NCBI RefSeq assembly: GCF_014642075.1
Contig: NZ_BMIK01000014.1
Location: forward strand, 62,001-126,000
DNA: 64,000 nucleotides
Direction: 5' to 3'
From: Parapedobacter defluvii
GTDB taxonomy: Bacteria > Bacteroidota > Bacteroidia > Sphingobacteriales > Sphingobacteriaceae
This document shows, one piece after another, positions 1-9,599 of this stretch (the stretch's first letter is position 1; each line of letters begins with the position of its first letter). The notes beneath the pieces were generated by a model. That model ran no database searches. It worked only from the letters and a program-made list of their open reading frames with translations, and was not told the DNA's origin. A program made the translations under genes and the position numbers.

Positions 1-3000
1 TTTGCACCGTCCAGTTCTCTCCATCGGCACTGGTCATGATGTAATTGGACCCGAAAGTAGATAACGCAACGAACTGACCCGCACCGTACGTAACGGACAG
101 CCAATAGCCTTTATGCCCCAGCACCGAGGTCCAGTCCGTTCCGTTCTCACTGATCATCACGTGATTGCCCTCGCCTCCCTCAAAGGCAACAGCCACAAAC
201 TTGCCGTTGCCATAGGTTACCGATCGCCAGCTTCTATCTTCGGCTGCAGCATGAGCCTCCCAATGGATACCATCTGTACTGGTCATCACGCGGTTTGTTC
301 CATCCTGTGCAACCGCAACAAACTTCCCATCCGCAAACGTGATATCTTGCCAAGCGTTGTTCTCCGGAACGACCTGTGCCGTCCAGTTCACCCCATCCGG
401 ACTGGTCATGATCCGGTTTGTACCTCCATAAGATGCAGCCACGAACAAACCATTTCCATAAGCTACCGAATTCCATAGGCCTTCCGGGGCCGGTGTTCGC
501 AATGCCCATTCACTGCCGGGAATGGGGCCTGCCTCTCCGATCGGTCCTTGGATATCGCTCTCCACCGAAGGTCCATCAACCGATCCATCGTTCGGGGTTA
601 CTTCAAAGCTGATGTATTTACCTTTGTCTTCCGCCTGTAATGCATAGGTCTTTGCTATGGCGCCATCAATGGCAGTTTTATTGGTTCCCGCCGCGTCATC
701 CGAACGGTACCATTTAAATGTCGATTTATCTTCGTCCCCATCGGGGTCATCGAAGGTGTAGCTGCCGGTGAGCATCAATCTTACGTTTAAGGTACCCGTA
801 AAGGACACATCGATGGCCTCAGGGGCACGGTTGATTACCCCGAACTCGCTTTCGTACGCACCTAAGTCAATGATGCCTCCTAACGAGTGGTTATACACCC
901 GGGTGTTCCCGTCCAAATCAAGGTCGTCAGCCAGTTTCCCTCCGGCAGTGGTATACGCCACATTGCTCCCGGCATTGACGGCCTTGCTGGTTTCTGTAAG
1001 GCGTAGGTTACCATGTATGGTGGGCAGGTCCGTCAAGTCAACATCTTCCTCAAATAGCGGATCTGCATCCATATTGTTGCCATCGTTGACCCCAATAGTT
1101 CCAACCCAGTTATCGCTGTCGTCGAAACTGTTGGCAACAGCGCTGTAGGAAATAGACGGATTGTAAGGATAGCTATTGGTATAGTTATAAATGGATGCCG
1201 AAGCTGTTTCAGTACCCCCACCTGCACGGTTATTCCAAACAATTGAATTAGCCAACTTAAAATAGGCATTGTGGCTGTATATCCCGCCACCGTTAGCACC
1301 CGCTGAATTACCGCTGATGGTCACATTGGTGAAGTTGGAAGTGCCTGCATTAAATACTCCGCCACCCTGGTTTGCTGCAGTATTACCACTGACGACCACA
1401 TTGGCAAAGGTCGACGTACCTGAATTATAGATGCCGCCCCCCTGATTTGTAGCTGAATTACCGCTGACGATAACATTCGTAAATACAGCGCTCGGACTTA
1501 TGTTAGCTATTCCACCACCAATCCCCGACACATTGCCTGTGAAGGATACATCGGTAAAGACCGCGGCAACGTTGCCCGAATTATACAGCCCTCCACCTGA
1601 CGTGACTGAGGAATTACCGCTGATAACCACATTCGTAAAAACCGGCTTTTGCGTGGCATTGCTAACGGCTATTCCACCGGCTTGGCCCGTGGTTGCCGTG
1701 TTGTCACGGATCGTCACATTGTTAAATTCCGCATTGGCATCGCCGAGCATAACTCCTCCGGCGTAAGCCGATGAATTATCACTGATTACCACATCTGTCA
1801 ACTTTGGCGTACCATTCTGGACATATAGTCCCCCACCTGAGTTAACAGCTGTGTTGTTACGGATAGTGACATCTGTCAATGTTGGACGCGAATTGTCCTG
1901 ACTATTCATTCCACCCCCATTATTTGCCGCCCAGTTGTTCTCGATGACGACGTGTGTCAACACAGGATGGGAACCGTAACTATAAATGCCTCCCCCCTCA
2001 CCGTTCGTAGCATTAACCGTATGATTATTGCTGATCGTCACATCGGTCAATGTTGGAGATGCAGATGTAGAACTGTACATTCCCGCTCCAAGGTAAGCTC
2101 TGTTGCCCGTAATGGCCAGGTTAGTGAGTACGGGGTTACCACCGATGATGCGGACCCCACCGCCCCATAAGTACGCTGTTCCTTGGTTTGCATTGCCTCC
2201 GGTGATAATAAAACCATCCAGAACGGCTGTATTGGTTATACCCACACCGATTACTACGTGAAAACTATTGTTTCCCTTTATCTGCACAGTAGGATCGTTG
2301 ATGATATCTTCGTCATCATTGGCGTCGATGTCTCCGCTGAGGATTGTAGCATTGGCTTTCCAATCGCGGTCATCCATCGTAGGTGTTCCCTGATCGGGGA
2401 AGCCACCGTATATTTCCACGCCCCTGACCAATTGAAAGGAAGCCACACGGTCGGAGGTACTATTCGTAGGCAAATATTTTCCTTTTGCTACCCATATTTG
2501 CAGCGTTCCATCTGTTGTTGTGTTCCAGTTTTCGTTTGCCCATTGCAAAGCCTCGGACAATTGGGGAATGGCATTTTCCCAGCTATCCCCGGATCTATTG
2601 CCGCCTGCGACATTTTTATTAACATACAGAATCCCGGCTGCATCCGGGCTGATTTCCACGGTGGCGGGTTCGTCACGTAAATAGGGATAAGATAATCCTT
2701 CATCAACCGCCCAATCGTTGATAAAATCAAATCCACTAAATGATGCGGCAAGCTTAAATTGACTGTCTGAAAGCCCTGTTGCACCAGCTGATGAACCGCT
2801 ACCGACAGCGTTGACCCGCCCCGAGGTTGTAGTGTTCCAATAACCATGGGTAATCGTCCCCTGAGCGTTGCCTACCAAACCGCCGACTTCGGTGGAGCCC
2901 GATAGACTGCCCATGGCATAACTGGATGTAATGGTAGAACCTATATTGTGCAGACCGGCCAAACCGCCAACGACGCTACCGCCTGAAACACTGCCCGTAG

Positions 3001-3724
3001 CGTAACAGGAGACGAGAGGGCCAGCATTAAATCCCACTAAACCACCTATCGTCGTACCCGTACCCGAGACACTAGCCGTTGCATAACTGTGGATAATAGA
3101 GCCACTGCTGGTAAAACCAACTAAACCACCGACATAAGAACTTCCCGATACACTACCCGTGACGTAACATTCTTCAACCGTACTACCCGGTTGAATACTG
3201 CCTGCTAAGCCTCCAACATTATTATATCCGTTAACGTTTACCCCTTCCAATGCCACATTGATAATCTCAGCCGGATCACTGATTGTACCGACCACGCCGA
3301 ACAGACCGGTATATGAAAACGGATCAGCCGTAGGGCGGTTTATTTTCAAACCTGTTATCTTTTTACCATTTCCATCAAACGAGCCAACAAACTGGGTATT
3401 CGTACCCAGCTTGCCCACCGGTTCGAAGCCGGCACCGCTGTTCCATCCGGCCGTAGCCGAAGCATCGATGTCGGCGATAAGGATGAAATAGCTATCCAGA
3501 TAATCCTTCATTGCCTGGAGCTGATCTACGTTTGCGATCTGGTACGGATCATTCTCGGTACCGGTGCCACCTACGAAGGGCAACGGTACGCGGTATGTCC
3601 CTGATACCGAATTAACCGCAAATGCGTTTCCCACCAAACTGGTGGTTACCAACCCCATAAATAATGTGCTAAGCAGCACCTGTCCCCATAACCTCGGACG
3701 TCCTGAACGGGTAAAAACATGCAT
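1..3724 (-). CDS. Giant secreted beta-helix/GLUG surface protein, 5' part (runs off left edge)
   Basis: The reading frame is open from 3724 to position 1, so the C-terminus, presumably with a T9SS sorting domain, lies outside the window. The N-terminus is a signal peptide (MHVFTRSGRPRLWGQ, then a hydrophobic core ending ..GNAFA). Next come GLUG-type repeats of the form 'GGLVG...YATGSVSG' (about residues 60-330), then a right-handed beta-helix of many 'NSGGGIYN...TNVTISGN' rungs (about 350-850), an Ig/cadherin-like stretch, and repeats of 'MTSPDGVNWT' near the window edge. The family is adhesin-like and cell-surface; no ligand can be assigned. An in-frame ATG at 3781 is possible, but it lies inside a GACATGG/CCATGTC hairpin and would give an unusually long n-region, so 3724 is preferred. 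The gene is read towards the left edge, downstream of eno. Confidence 0.85.
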   Translation of the reverse strand, partial: MHVFTRSGRPRLWGQVLLSTLFMGLVTTSLVGNAFAVNSVSGTYRVPLPFVGGTGTENDPYQIANVDQLQAMKDYLDSYFILIADIDASATAGWNSGAGFEPVGKLGTNTQFVGSFDGNGKKITGLKINRPTADPFSYTGLFGVVGTISDPAEIINVALEGVNVNGYNNVGGLAGSIQPGSTVEECYVTGSVSGSSYVGGLVGFTSSGSIIHSYATASVSGTGTTIGGLVGFNAGPLVSCYATGSVSGGSVVGGLAGLHNIGSTITSSYAMGSLSGSTEVGGLVGNAQGTITHGYWNTTTSGRVNAVGSGSSAGATGLSDSQFKLAASFSGFDFINDWAVDEGLSYPYLRDEPATVEISPDAAGILYVNKNVAGGNRSGDSWENAIPQLSEALQWANENWNTTTDGTLQIWVAKGKYLPTNSTSDRVASFQLVRGVEIYGGFPDQGTPTMDDRDWKANATILSGDIDANDDEDIINDPTVQIKGNNSFHVVIGVGITNTAVLDGFIITGGNANQGTAYLWGGGVRIIGGNPVLTNLAITGNRAYLGAGMYSSTSASPTLTDVTISNNHTVNATNGEGGGIYSYGSHPVLTHVVIENNWAANNGGGMNSQDNSRPTLTDVTIRNNTAVNSGGGLYVQNGTPKLTDVVISDNSSAYAGGVMLGDANAEFNNVTIRDNTATTGQAGGIAVSNATQKPVFTNVVISGNSSVTSGGGLYNSGNVAAVFTDVSFTGNVSGIGGGIANISPSAVFTNVIVSGNSATNQGGGIYNSGTSTFANVVVSGNTAANQGGGVFNAGTSNFTNVTISGNSAGANGGGIYSHNAYFKLANSIVWNNRAGGGTETASASIYNYTNSYPYNPSISYSAVANSFDDSDNWVGTIGVNDGNNMDADPLFEEDVDLTDLPTIHGNLRLTETSKAVNAGSNVAYTTAGGKLADDLDLDGNTRVYNHSLGGIIDLGAYESEFGVINRAPEAIDVSFTGTLNVRLMLTGSYTFDDPDGDEDKSTFKWYRSDDAAGTNKTAIDGAIAKTYALQAEDKGKYISFEVTPNDGSVDGPSVESDIQGPIGEAGPIPGSEWALRTPAPEGLWNSVAYGNGLFVAASYGGTNRIMTSPDGVNWTAQVVPENNAWQDITFADGKFVAVAQDGTNRVMTSTDGIHWEAHAAAEDRSWRSVTYGNGKFVAVAFEGGEGNHVMISENGTDWTSVLGHKGYWLSVTYGAGQFVALSTFGSNYIMTSADGENWTVQ

Positions 3725-3776
3725 AGATATACGTTCTGAATTAAGCGATGAAAATAAGATTGCTTTTAATCGTTGC

Positions 3777-3794
3777 GACATGGCTACCCATGTC
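3777..3794. promoter_or_regulatory. Hairpin around upstream ATG of the beta-helix protein gene
   Basis: A 7-bp perfect inverted repeat, GACATGG and CCATGTC with a 4-nt loop, encloses the alternative start codon at 3779-3781. In mRNA it would bury that ATG. This is why the downstream start at 3724 is favoured. Confidence 0.3.
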
Positions 3795-3842
3795 AAGGTA
3801 AGTTCTCATAGTAGTGTAGTAGATGTTTGGCTGCGAAAATAG

Positions 3843-3857
3843 CTATCCGCCGGATAG
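3843..3857. promoter_or_regulatory. 15-bp palindrome upstream of the beta-helix protein gene
   Basis: CTATCCG-C-CGGATAG is a perfect odd-length palindrome between the eno terminator and the adhesin start. Its position suits an operator, but no regulator can be named. Confidence 0.3.
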
Positions 3858-3863
3858 ATTTCC

Positions 3864-3889
3864 CCACCCAAAAGGGTGGTTTTATTTTT
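3864..3889 (+). terminator. Terminator-like hairpin on the plus strand
   Basis: CCACCC-AAAA-GGGTGG followed by TTTATTTTT has the shape of an intrinsic terminator read on the plus strand. No plus-strand gene precedes it, so it may block antisense transcription running out of the adhesin region, or may simply be structure in the adhesin leader. Confidence 0.35.
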
Positions 3890-3928
3890 AGTGAGATGGG
3901 GTACAGGATTAATCAGGCATAAGTCAAC

Positions 3929-3959
3929 AAAAAAGGGAAGCCAATTACCTTAGCTTCCC
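3929..3959 (-). terminator. Intrinsic terminator after eno
   Basis: On the minus strand, a GGGAAGCTAA / TTGGCTTCCC stem (9 of 10 pairs, 5-nt loop) is followed directly by TTTTTT. It starts 32 bp after the enolase stop codon and so closes the eno transcript before the adhesin gene. Confidence 0.85.
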
Positions 3960-3990
3960 CTTTTGGGTCAAAATGATGTTTGACGGTGCG

Positions 3991-5292
<1,302 letters not shown>

Positions 5293-5363
5293 CTATTTAA
5301 TGGTTACTATTTGCAAAAACAATTCAATGGTTAGTGTAATTTATACACATTATTTCTTCCGGT

Positions 5364-5394
5364 CAAAACTAACGAAAAACTTTCAACGTTCCAA
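5364..5394 (-). promoter_or_regulatory. Bacteroidota-type promoter for eno
   Basis: TAGTTTTG (5364-5371 on the minus strand) matches the TAnnTTTG -7 consensus. A TTG lies 20 bp further upstream, inside the 3' end of carA. It would give a 5' UTR of about 75 nt and let eno be transcribed independently of carA. Confidence 0.5.
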
Positions 5395-6504
5395 GCTAAG
5401 TTCGCCTTCTTCCATCAGCTGCACAAAGTCGTCAAACAAGTAGCGTGAATCGTGCGGGCCGGGTGATGATTCGGGGTGATACTGCACCGAAAAGGCTTTC
5501 TTTCCTTTCACCCGGATGCCTTCAATGGATTGATCGTTCAGATTCACGTGCGTGATCTCTACCTTATCTGATTGCTTGATGTCTTCGGCCACAACTCCGA
5601 AACCATGGTTTTGGCTGGTAATCTCACAGCGGTCGGCTATGATGTTTTTAACGGGATGATTGATGCCTCGGTGACCATTGAACATTTTGCTTGTACGTAT
5701 TCCATTGGCCAGCGCCAACAGCTGATGGCCTAAACAGATTCCAAAAAAAGGTTTATCAGCCGCCAGTATTTCTTTTACGGTCTGTATGGCATAATCCATG
5801 GCTGCCGGATCACCGGGACCGTTTGAGATGAAATAACCATCTGCACCCCAAGCGTCCATCTCAGCAAACGAAGTTTTTGCCGGAAACACCTTAACATATA
5901 CTTTCCGCGCATCAAAGTTACGCAGAATGTTTTTCTTAATTCCCAGATCCAGTACCGCTACGCGGAATGGTGCATCCTCATTGCCGTAATAATAAGGGGT
6001 TTTGGTGGTTACTACCGACGACAGCTCCAAGCCTTCCATGGAAGGTACCTTCGCCAGCTCTTCCTTCAGTGTGTCGACATCCAGTATTTCGGAGGAAATG
6101 ATGGCGTTCATGGCTCCTTTGTTGCGGATATGACGCACCAGCGAGCGCGTATCTATATCGGAAATACCTACCAGATTTCCGTCTTCGAAGTACGTTTGGA
6201 TAGACGAATCGGCCATTTTACGGCTGTAGTTGACACTGTAATTTTTGCACACTAGCCCTGCAATCTGAATCTCATTTGACTCAGACTCTTCTCCGCGTAT
6301 ACCATAATTACCAATGTGGGCGTTGGTCGTAACCATGATCTGCCCGTAGTAAGACGGATCTGTGAAAATCTCCTGGTAACCGGTAGTTCCTGTGTTGAAA
6401 CAGATCTCGCCCGTCGTCGTGCCAATCTTTCCAGCAGCTTTGCCATGGTAGACGGTTCCGTCTTCCAGTAACAGAATCGCAGGAAGTTTACTGTAGTTAG
6501 TCAT
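5383..6504 (-). CDS. carA: Carbamoyl-phosphate synthase small (glutaminase) subunit
   Basis: Hydrolyses glutamine to feed ammonia to CarB for carbamoyl phosphate, a precursor of pyrimidines and arginine. The 373-residue length is normal. The N-terminal half has the CarA fold (LLLEDGTVYHGKA, FNTGTTGYQEIFTDPSY, YSRKMADSSIQTYFEDGNLVG). The C-terminal class I amidotransferase domain carries the nucleophile in GICLGHQLLALANG and the His/Glu pair in QYHPESSPGPHDS. No carB is next to it; the downstream gene is eno. A long leader with a terminator-like hairpin precedes it, suggesting attenuation. Confidence 0.97.
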   Translation of the reverse strand: MTNYSKLPAILLLEDGTVYHGKAAGKIGTTTGEICFNTGTTGYQEIFTDPSYYGQIMVTTNAHIGNYGIRGEESESNEIQIAGLVCKNYSVNYSRKMADSSIQTYFEDGNLVGISDIDTRSLVRHIRNKGAMNAIISSEILDVDTLKEELAKVPSMEGLELSSVVTTKTPYYYGNEDAPFRVAVLDLGIKKNILRNFDARKVYVKVFPAKTSFAEMDAWGADGYFISNGPGDPAAMDYAIQTVKEILAADKPFFGICLGHQLLALANGIRTSKMFNGHRGINHPVKNIIADRCEITSQNHGFGVVAEDIKQSDKVEITHVNLNDQSIEGIRVKGKKAFSVQYHPESSPGPHDSRYLFDDFVQLMEEGELSLER

Positions 6505-6564
6505 TCTTTATTCCTATTGTTGATGGTTTGCCGTGTTGATGAAATCCGTACGTATGTTCATAAA

Positions 6565-6582
6565 AAAAGCCCTCTCGGGGCC
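6565..6582 (-). terminator. Terminator-like hairpin in the carA leader (possible attenuator)
   Basis: On the minus strand GCCC-CGAGA-GGGC is followed by a T run (6562-6568). It lies about 60 bp upstream of the carA ATG and downstream of the apparent carA promoter, with no gene between. A terminator in that position is typical of transcription attenuation. A second hairpin (GCCGGAAA-GA-TTTCCGGC, near 6608-6625) precedes it in the same leader and could be part of the switch. Confidence 0.5.
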
Positions 6583-6673
6583 AAAAACGGTTAAAAACGT
6601 AAGAAATGCCGGAAAGATTTCCGGGCTTGGGGCATTTCGTCATGAAGCAATGTACTCCAAATTTCACGAGGGA

Positions 6674-6681
6674 CAAAGATA
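6674..6681 (-). promoter_or_regulatory. Promoter -7 box for carA
   Basis: TATCTTTG on the minus strand is an exact TAnnTTTG match, with an AT-rich stretch upstream. It implies a leader of about 160 nt before carA. No clear -33 TTTG was seen at the ideal distance. Confidence 0.5.
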
Positions 6682-6689
6682 GAGATTTT

Positions 6690-6975
6690 TTGCGGGTTTA
6701 TAAAAATTTTTTACATCAGGCTACACCGGAAACCTACCCGCTTCCAGACTGCTCCTAGACTGCTGCGCTAAACCCCGCTGTCAGCCCACGGTCCGCCTGC
6801 GCTCCGATAGGTGTATCAGTGCGGATAGTAGCTCGCCGACCGCACGTTGATAGCAAGATGAGTGCCGGATAGGTACAAGGTAATGCATAGCGGTCTGGCA
6901 TCAGATAAAACGCAGGAAGGTCTACAACTAAAAGGAATATGAACAAGATGAACGAAGCTCCCGCATAGCCAAGGC
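6690..6975. other. Intergenic region without recognisable gene
   Basis: Between the carA promoter and the promoter of the Ig-like cluster. The only open frame (minus, 63 codons) has no recognisable features and no start context, and I see no tRNA-like cloverleaf. A short direct repeat, AGACTGCT twice near 6745-6765, is the only structure noted. Confidence 0.4.
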
Positions 6976-6977
6976 GC

Positions 6978-6985
6978 TACCTTTG
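6978..6985 (+). promoter_or_regulatory. Promoter -7 box for the Ig-like surface protein cluster
   Basis: TACCTTTG is an exact TAnnTTTG match, giving a 5' UTR of about 100 nt ahead of the start at 7091. No convincing -33 element was found at 19 bp. Confidence 0.4.
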
Positions 6986-7090
6986 TGGTGCAGATACTGA
7001 ATACATTTACATGAATTGAAAAACACGACTGACCAATATCCCGATTAACACCGATTCTACTTCTTGTTGCACACTTGCCTATGAATTGAT

Positions 7091-8821
7091 ATGTACCCTC
7101 CCGTCCTATCCATATGTTTTCGTTCGCTCCGACTTTTTGCGGTGATGGTGCTGCTGTTGGGGGTGGTGAATGAGGGGCGGGGGCAGGATAAAGTACGGCG
7201 ATATGCAACCAGGCAGCACGATTTTTCCATAGCATTATTAGGTTTTGGGGGTAGCATTGATAATGCTTCCAATGCAGTTAATGGGAATCCCCGTGATGCG
7301 TCTACTTTGCGATTTTTGCTTGGAGCCGCAGGGCTTACTTATGCCGAGCAAGTAGTTGATTTTAATCCCAACCCCGCAGCAACTAATGCATCCGGTTCTC
7401 CCACGTTTCCGGCCGGCACCCCTGTCTTCATAAAGCTATCCTTGCCCGCCAATTTATTGGGTGTGCTAACGGGCATTGTCATACAGCCCATTACAAATCT
7501 CCGCAATGCCGGGGGACTTACCGGATGGACCTACACGAATGTCGGCAGTCAGGTTACGAGTGGAGGATTATTGGCGCTGTTAAATGGTGCCGGAGAATCG
7601 GAGATAATCATAACGCCAAACGCTTCTTTCCAAGGCGTCCGTATCCGGTTAACATCTGCATTAGGCGTTTCAGCAACTTCGCAATTTTTTCATGCTTATG
7701 TAATGGAAGACGCATCGGTCACATTAAACTGCGAAGAACGAAACGCACCGATTGATGTGTTATCCGGTGTGCGGGCCGGCTCCGTTGAAGGTGGAATTGT
7801 CAATGCTACAGGAACGGTAACAAATCCGTGGAATGCTAGGGATGATAATACGACCAGCTATGCATTGATCAGCACCGGAGTTCAGTTACTAAGTGAGGTA
7901 TTCCATACGACGATTTTTGCCAGCCCCTCGACTCCCAATCAGGTAGTTCGTGTGCTGTTGCAAGATCCTGGAGCGAACTTGCTGGATCTGAATTTATTGT
8001 CAACGTTCCAAATACAGCCTTATTTGAGAAACACAGTTGCTGGCAGTCCCATTTCAGGAAATGCCAGTACCGTTTCATTAAGACTATTGCCAAGCTCCTC
8101 TAATAAGTATGAATTAACTATTCCGGTTACCAGCTCATTTGATCGAATTGAAATCAAAATGGGAGGTGTTGCAGAAGCTCTTACCCAACTGCGCATATAC
8201 GAAGTAAGCCGTTTACCCCGTGTACTGGTGATTGATGATCCAACTGAATTAGCTACCGCACTTACCCGTTGCGGTTCCGTAGATTTAATCGGTGCAATTG
8301 CTAATTACCAACCAGATTACTACAATTACCAATATTATACCGCTTCGACAGGGGGATCTCCCCTACCGTCATCAGTTGTAACCGCAAACGGCAACTATTA
8401 CATTGAGGCAATAGATAAAATCACGGGCTGCGTGTCTCCGCGTGTGGTTGTTACAGCTACCGTATTACCCACACCGACCATCACAATTCCCCAATTGACA
8501 ACTGCATGCCAAGAGGATTCACAGATACATATTGTTTACAGCGCTACAACGGCGGCTCCGATTACATACAGTATTGATTGGAATACCGAAGCGGAATCTA
8601 TGGGATTTGTGGATATCGAAAATTCATCTCACAATTTCTCACCAACCGGTGGGACTATCTTAATTAACAAGCCTTCGGCGGCCATACCCGGCGACTATCA
8701 AGGTATCCTTATTGTAAAAAATGCGAGTGGGTGTGCCAGTGAGAACCTAAATCTAACAATAAAAATCCAACCTAAACCGCCACCACCTCTATTGAATATA
8801 AACCCTCATTCTCAATATTAA
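7091..8821 (+). CDS. Secreted Ig-like domain protein, first gene of an adhesin trio
   Basis: A 576-residue exported protein. It has a signal peptide (MYPPVLSICFRSLRLFAVMVLLLG), a long beta-rich middle full of S/T/N/V, and a C-terminal Ig-like stretch with the spaced Cys and aromatic residues common in Bacteroidota surface proteins ('ITGCVSPRVVV', 'KNASGCASENLNLTI'). It has no recognisable T9SS C-terminal domain. It ends at a proline-rich linker of the kind that normally introduces the next Ig module ('IQPKPPPP' then a short tail). It probably acts with the next two genes at the cell surface; the ligand is unknown. I do not recognise a named family for the N-terminal 400 residues. Confidence 0.75.
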   Translation: MYPPVLSICFRSLRLFAVMVLLLGVVNEGRGQDKVRRYATRQHDFSIALLGFGGSIDNASNAVNGNPRDASTLRFLLGAAGLTYAEQVVDFNPNPAATNASGSPTFPAGTPVFIKLSLPANLLGVLTGIVIQPITNLRNAGGLTGWTYTNVGSQVTSGGLLALLNGAGESEIIITPNASFQGVRIRLTSALGVSATSQFFHAYVMEDASVTLNCEERNAPIDVLSGVRAGSVEGGIVNATGTVTNPWNARDDNTTSYALISTGVQLLSEVFHTTIFASPSTPNQVVRVLLQDPGANLLDLNLLSTFQIQPYLRNTVAGSPISGNASTVSLRLLPSSSNKYELTIPVTSSFDRIEIKMGGVAEALTQLRIYEVSRLPRVLVIDDPTELATALTRCGSVDLIGAIANYQPDYYNYQYYTASTGGSPLPSSVVTANGNYYIEAIDKITGCVSPRVVVTATVLPTPTITIPQLTTACQEDSQIHIVYSATTAAPITYSIDWNTEAESMGFVDIENSSHNFSPTGGTILINKPSAAIPGDYQGILIVKNASGCASENLNLTIKIQPKPPPPLLNINPHSQY

Positions 8822-8847
8822 ATTAAATGCAATCAAAAATTACACGT

Positions 8848-9537
8848 ATGAAAAAGACCATCAAACACACCATCGCAGCCAGTTCTCTGTTACTCATGTT
8901 AAATGTGTTACAGACCAATGCCCAAGTCGTGCCGACAACCTCTGGCGTCAATCTGTTTTGTCAAGGTTCAGATCTTGATCTCGGTACCCCTCCAGCTAAT
9001 ACGGAATGGATTGTCCGCTACAGTTCGACCGAAACAACAACCCCCACTACAACTTTGGTCTTAACGGATAATTCCATCCCGGCTGCGGACTTAGAAACCG
9101 GATATTATTATATATCAACCGTGGGAAATGCAGCTAACCCTGAAATCTGCGAATCGGATATGGCTACAGTTCCTGTCTATGTATTCGCCCCACTAACCGT
9201 TGACTTTGACGCCGAAGATTACTGTATCGAAGATGCCGGTGATCAAACTTTTACAGCCGATCTGACAACCACAGATGCTTATACGACTTATGCCTATCAG
9301 TGGTTTACGGTTAACGGCGGTGTAGAAACAGCAATCGTTGGAGCAACGTCTGCTACCTATACACCGGACCCGGACATAAATCCAAATACAACAACGACCT
9401 ATCGATTGAAAGCAGGGTATTCAGTTGGTAGTCTGACCTATTGCTCATCTGCTGAAGATCATGAGGTAACTGTGTTACCAAAACCAAGCACGCCAACGAT
9501 AACAATTGGCGGGGGTGCAACTGGAGAAACATTGTAA
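8848..9537 (+). CDS. Secreted Ig-like protein, second gene of the trio
   Basis: 229 residues. The start at 8848 (MKKTIKHTIAASSLLLMLNVLQTNAQ) gives a clean signal peptide; an in-frame ATG at 8827 would only add seven residues. Two Ig-like modules follow, rich in T/Y/D, with 'YAYQWFTVNGG' and 'YRLKAGY', as in PKD/Ig-like T9SS cargo. The protein stops straight after the linker 'VLPKPSTPTITI', which usually leads into another Ig module, so it looks cut at a module boundary. It lies 26 bp after the first gene and is followed by a strong hairpin. Confidence 0.75.
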   Translation: MKKTIKHTIAASSLLLMLNVLQTNAQVVPTTSGVNLFCQGSDLDLGTPPANTEWIVRYSSTETTTPTTTLVLTDNSIPAADLETGYYYISTVGNAANPEICESDMATVPVYVFAPLTVDFDAEDYCIEDAGDQTFTADLTTTDAYTTYAYQWFTVNGGVETAIVGATSATYTPDPDINPNTTTTYRLKAGYSVGSLTYCSSAEDHEVTVLPKPSTPTITIGGGATGETL

Positions 9538-9553
9538 TTCATTTCAGTACCTT

Positions 9554-9586
9554 ATTTTGCACGCCATAAAATATGGCGTGCAAAAT
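9554..9586. terminator. Perfect 15-bp hairpin between second and third Ig-like genes
   Basis: A perfect 15-bp inverted repeat with a 3-nt AAA loop (arms 9554-9568 and 9572-9586). The arms begin ATTTTGCACG and end CGTGCAAAAT, so each strand has a short T run on its 3' side. It can act as a bidirectional terminator. The first possible ATG of the next gene (9573) lies inside the right arm, so translation from it is unlikely. Confidence 0.6.
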
Positions 9587-9599
9587 TGATAAATCTATC

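Noticed and set aside
6517-6643. Possible leader peptide ahead of carA
   Set aside because: It reads through the terminator stem but has no codon run for arginine or pyrimidine-linked control; kept only as part of the attenuator finding.
6755-6946. 63-codon open frame on the minus strand in the carA upstream gap
   Set aside because: No family features, no start context, and it lies between two promoters; probably chance.
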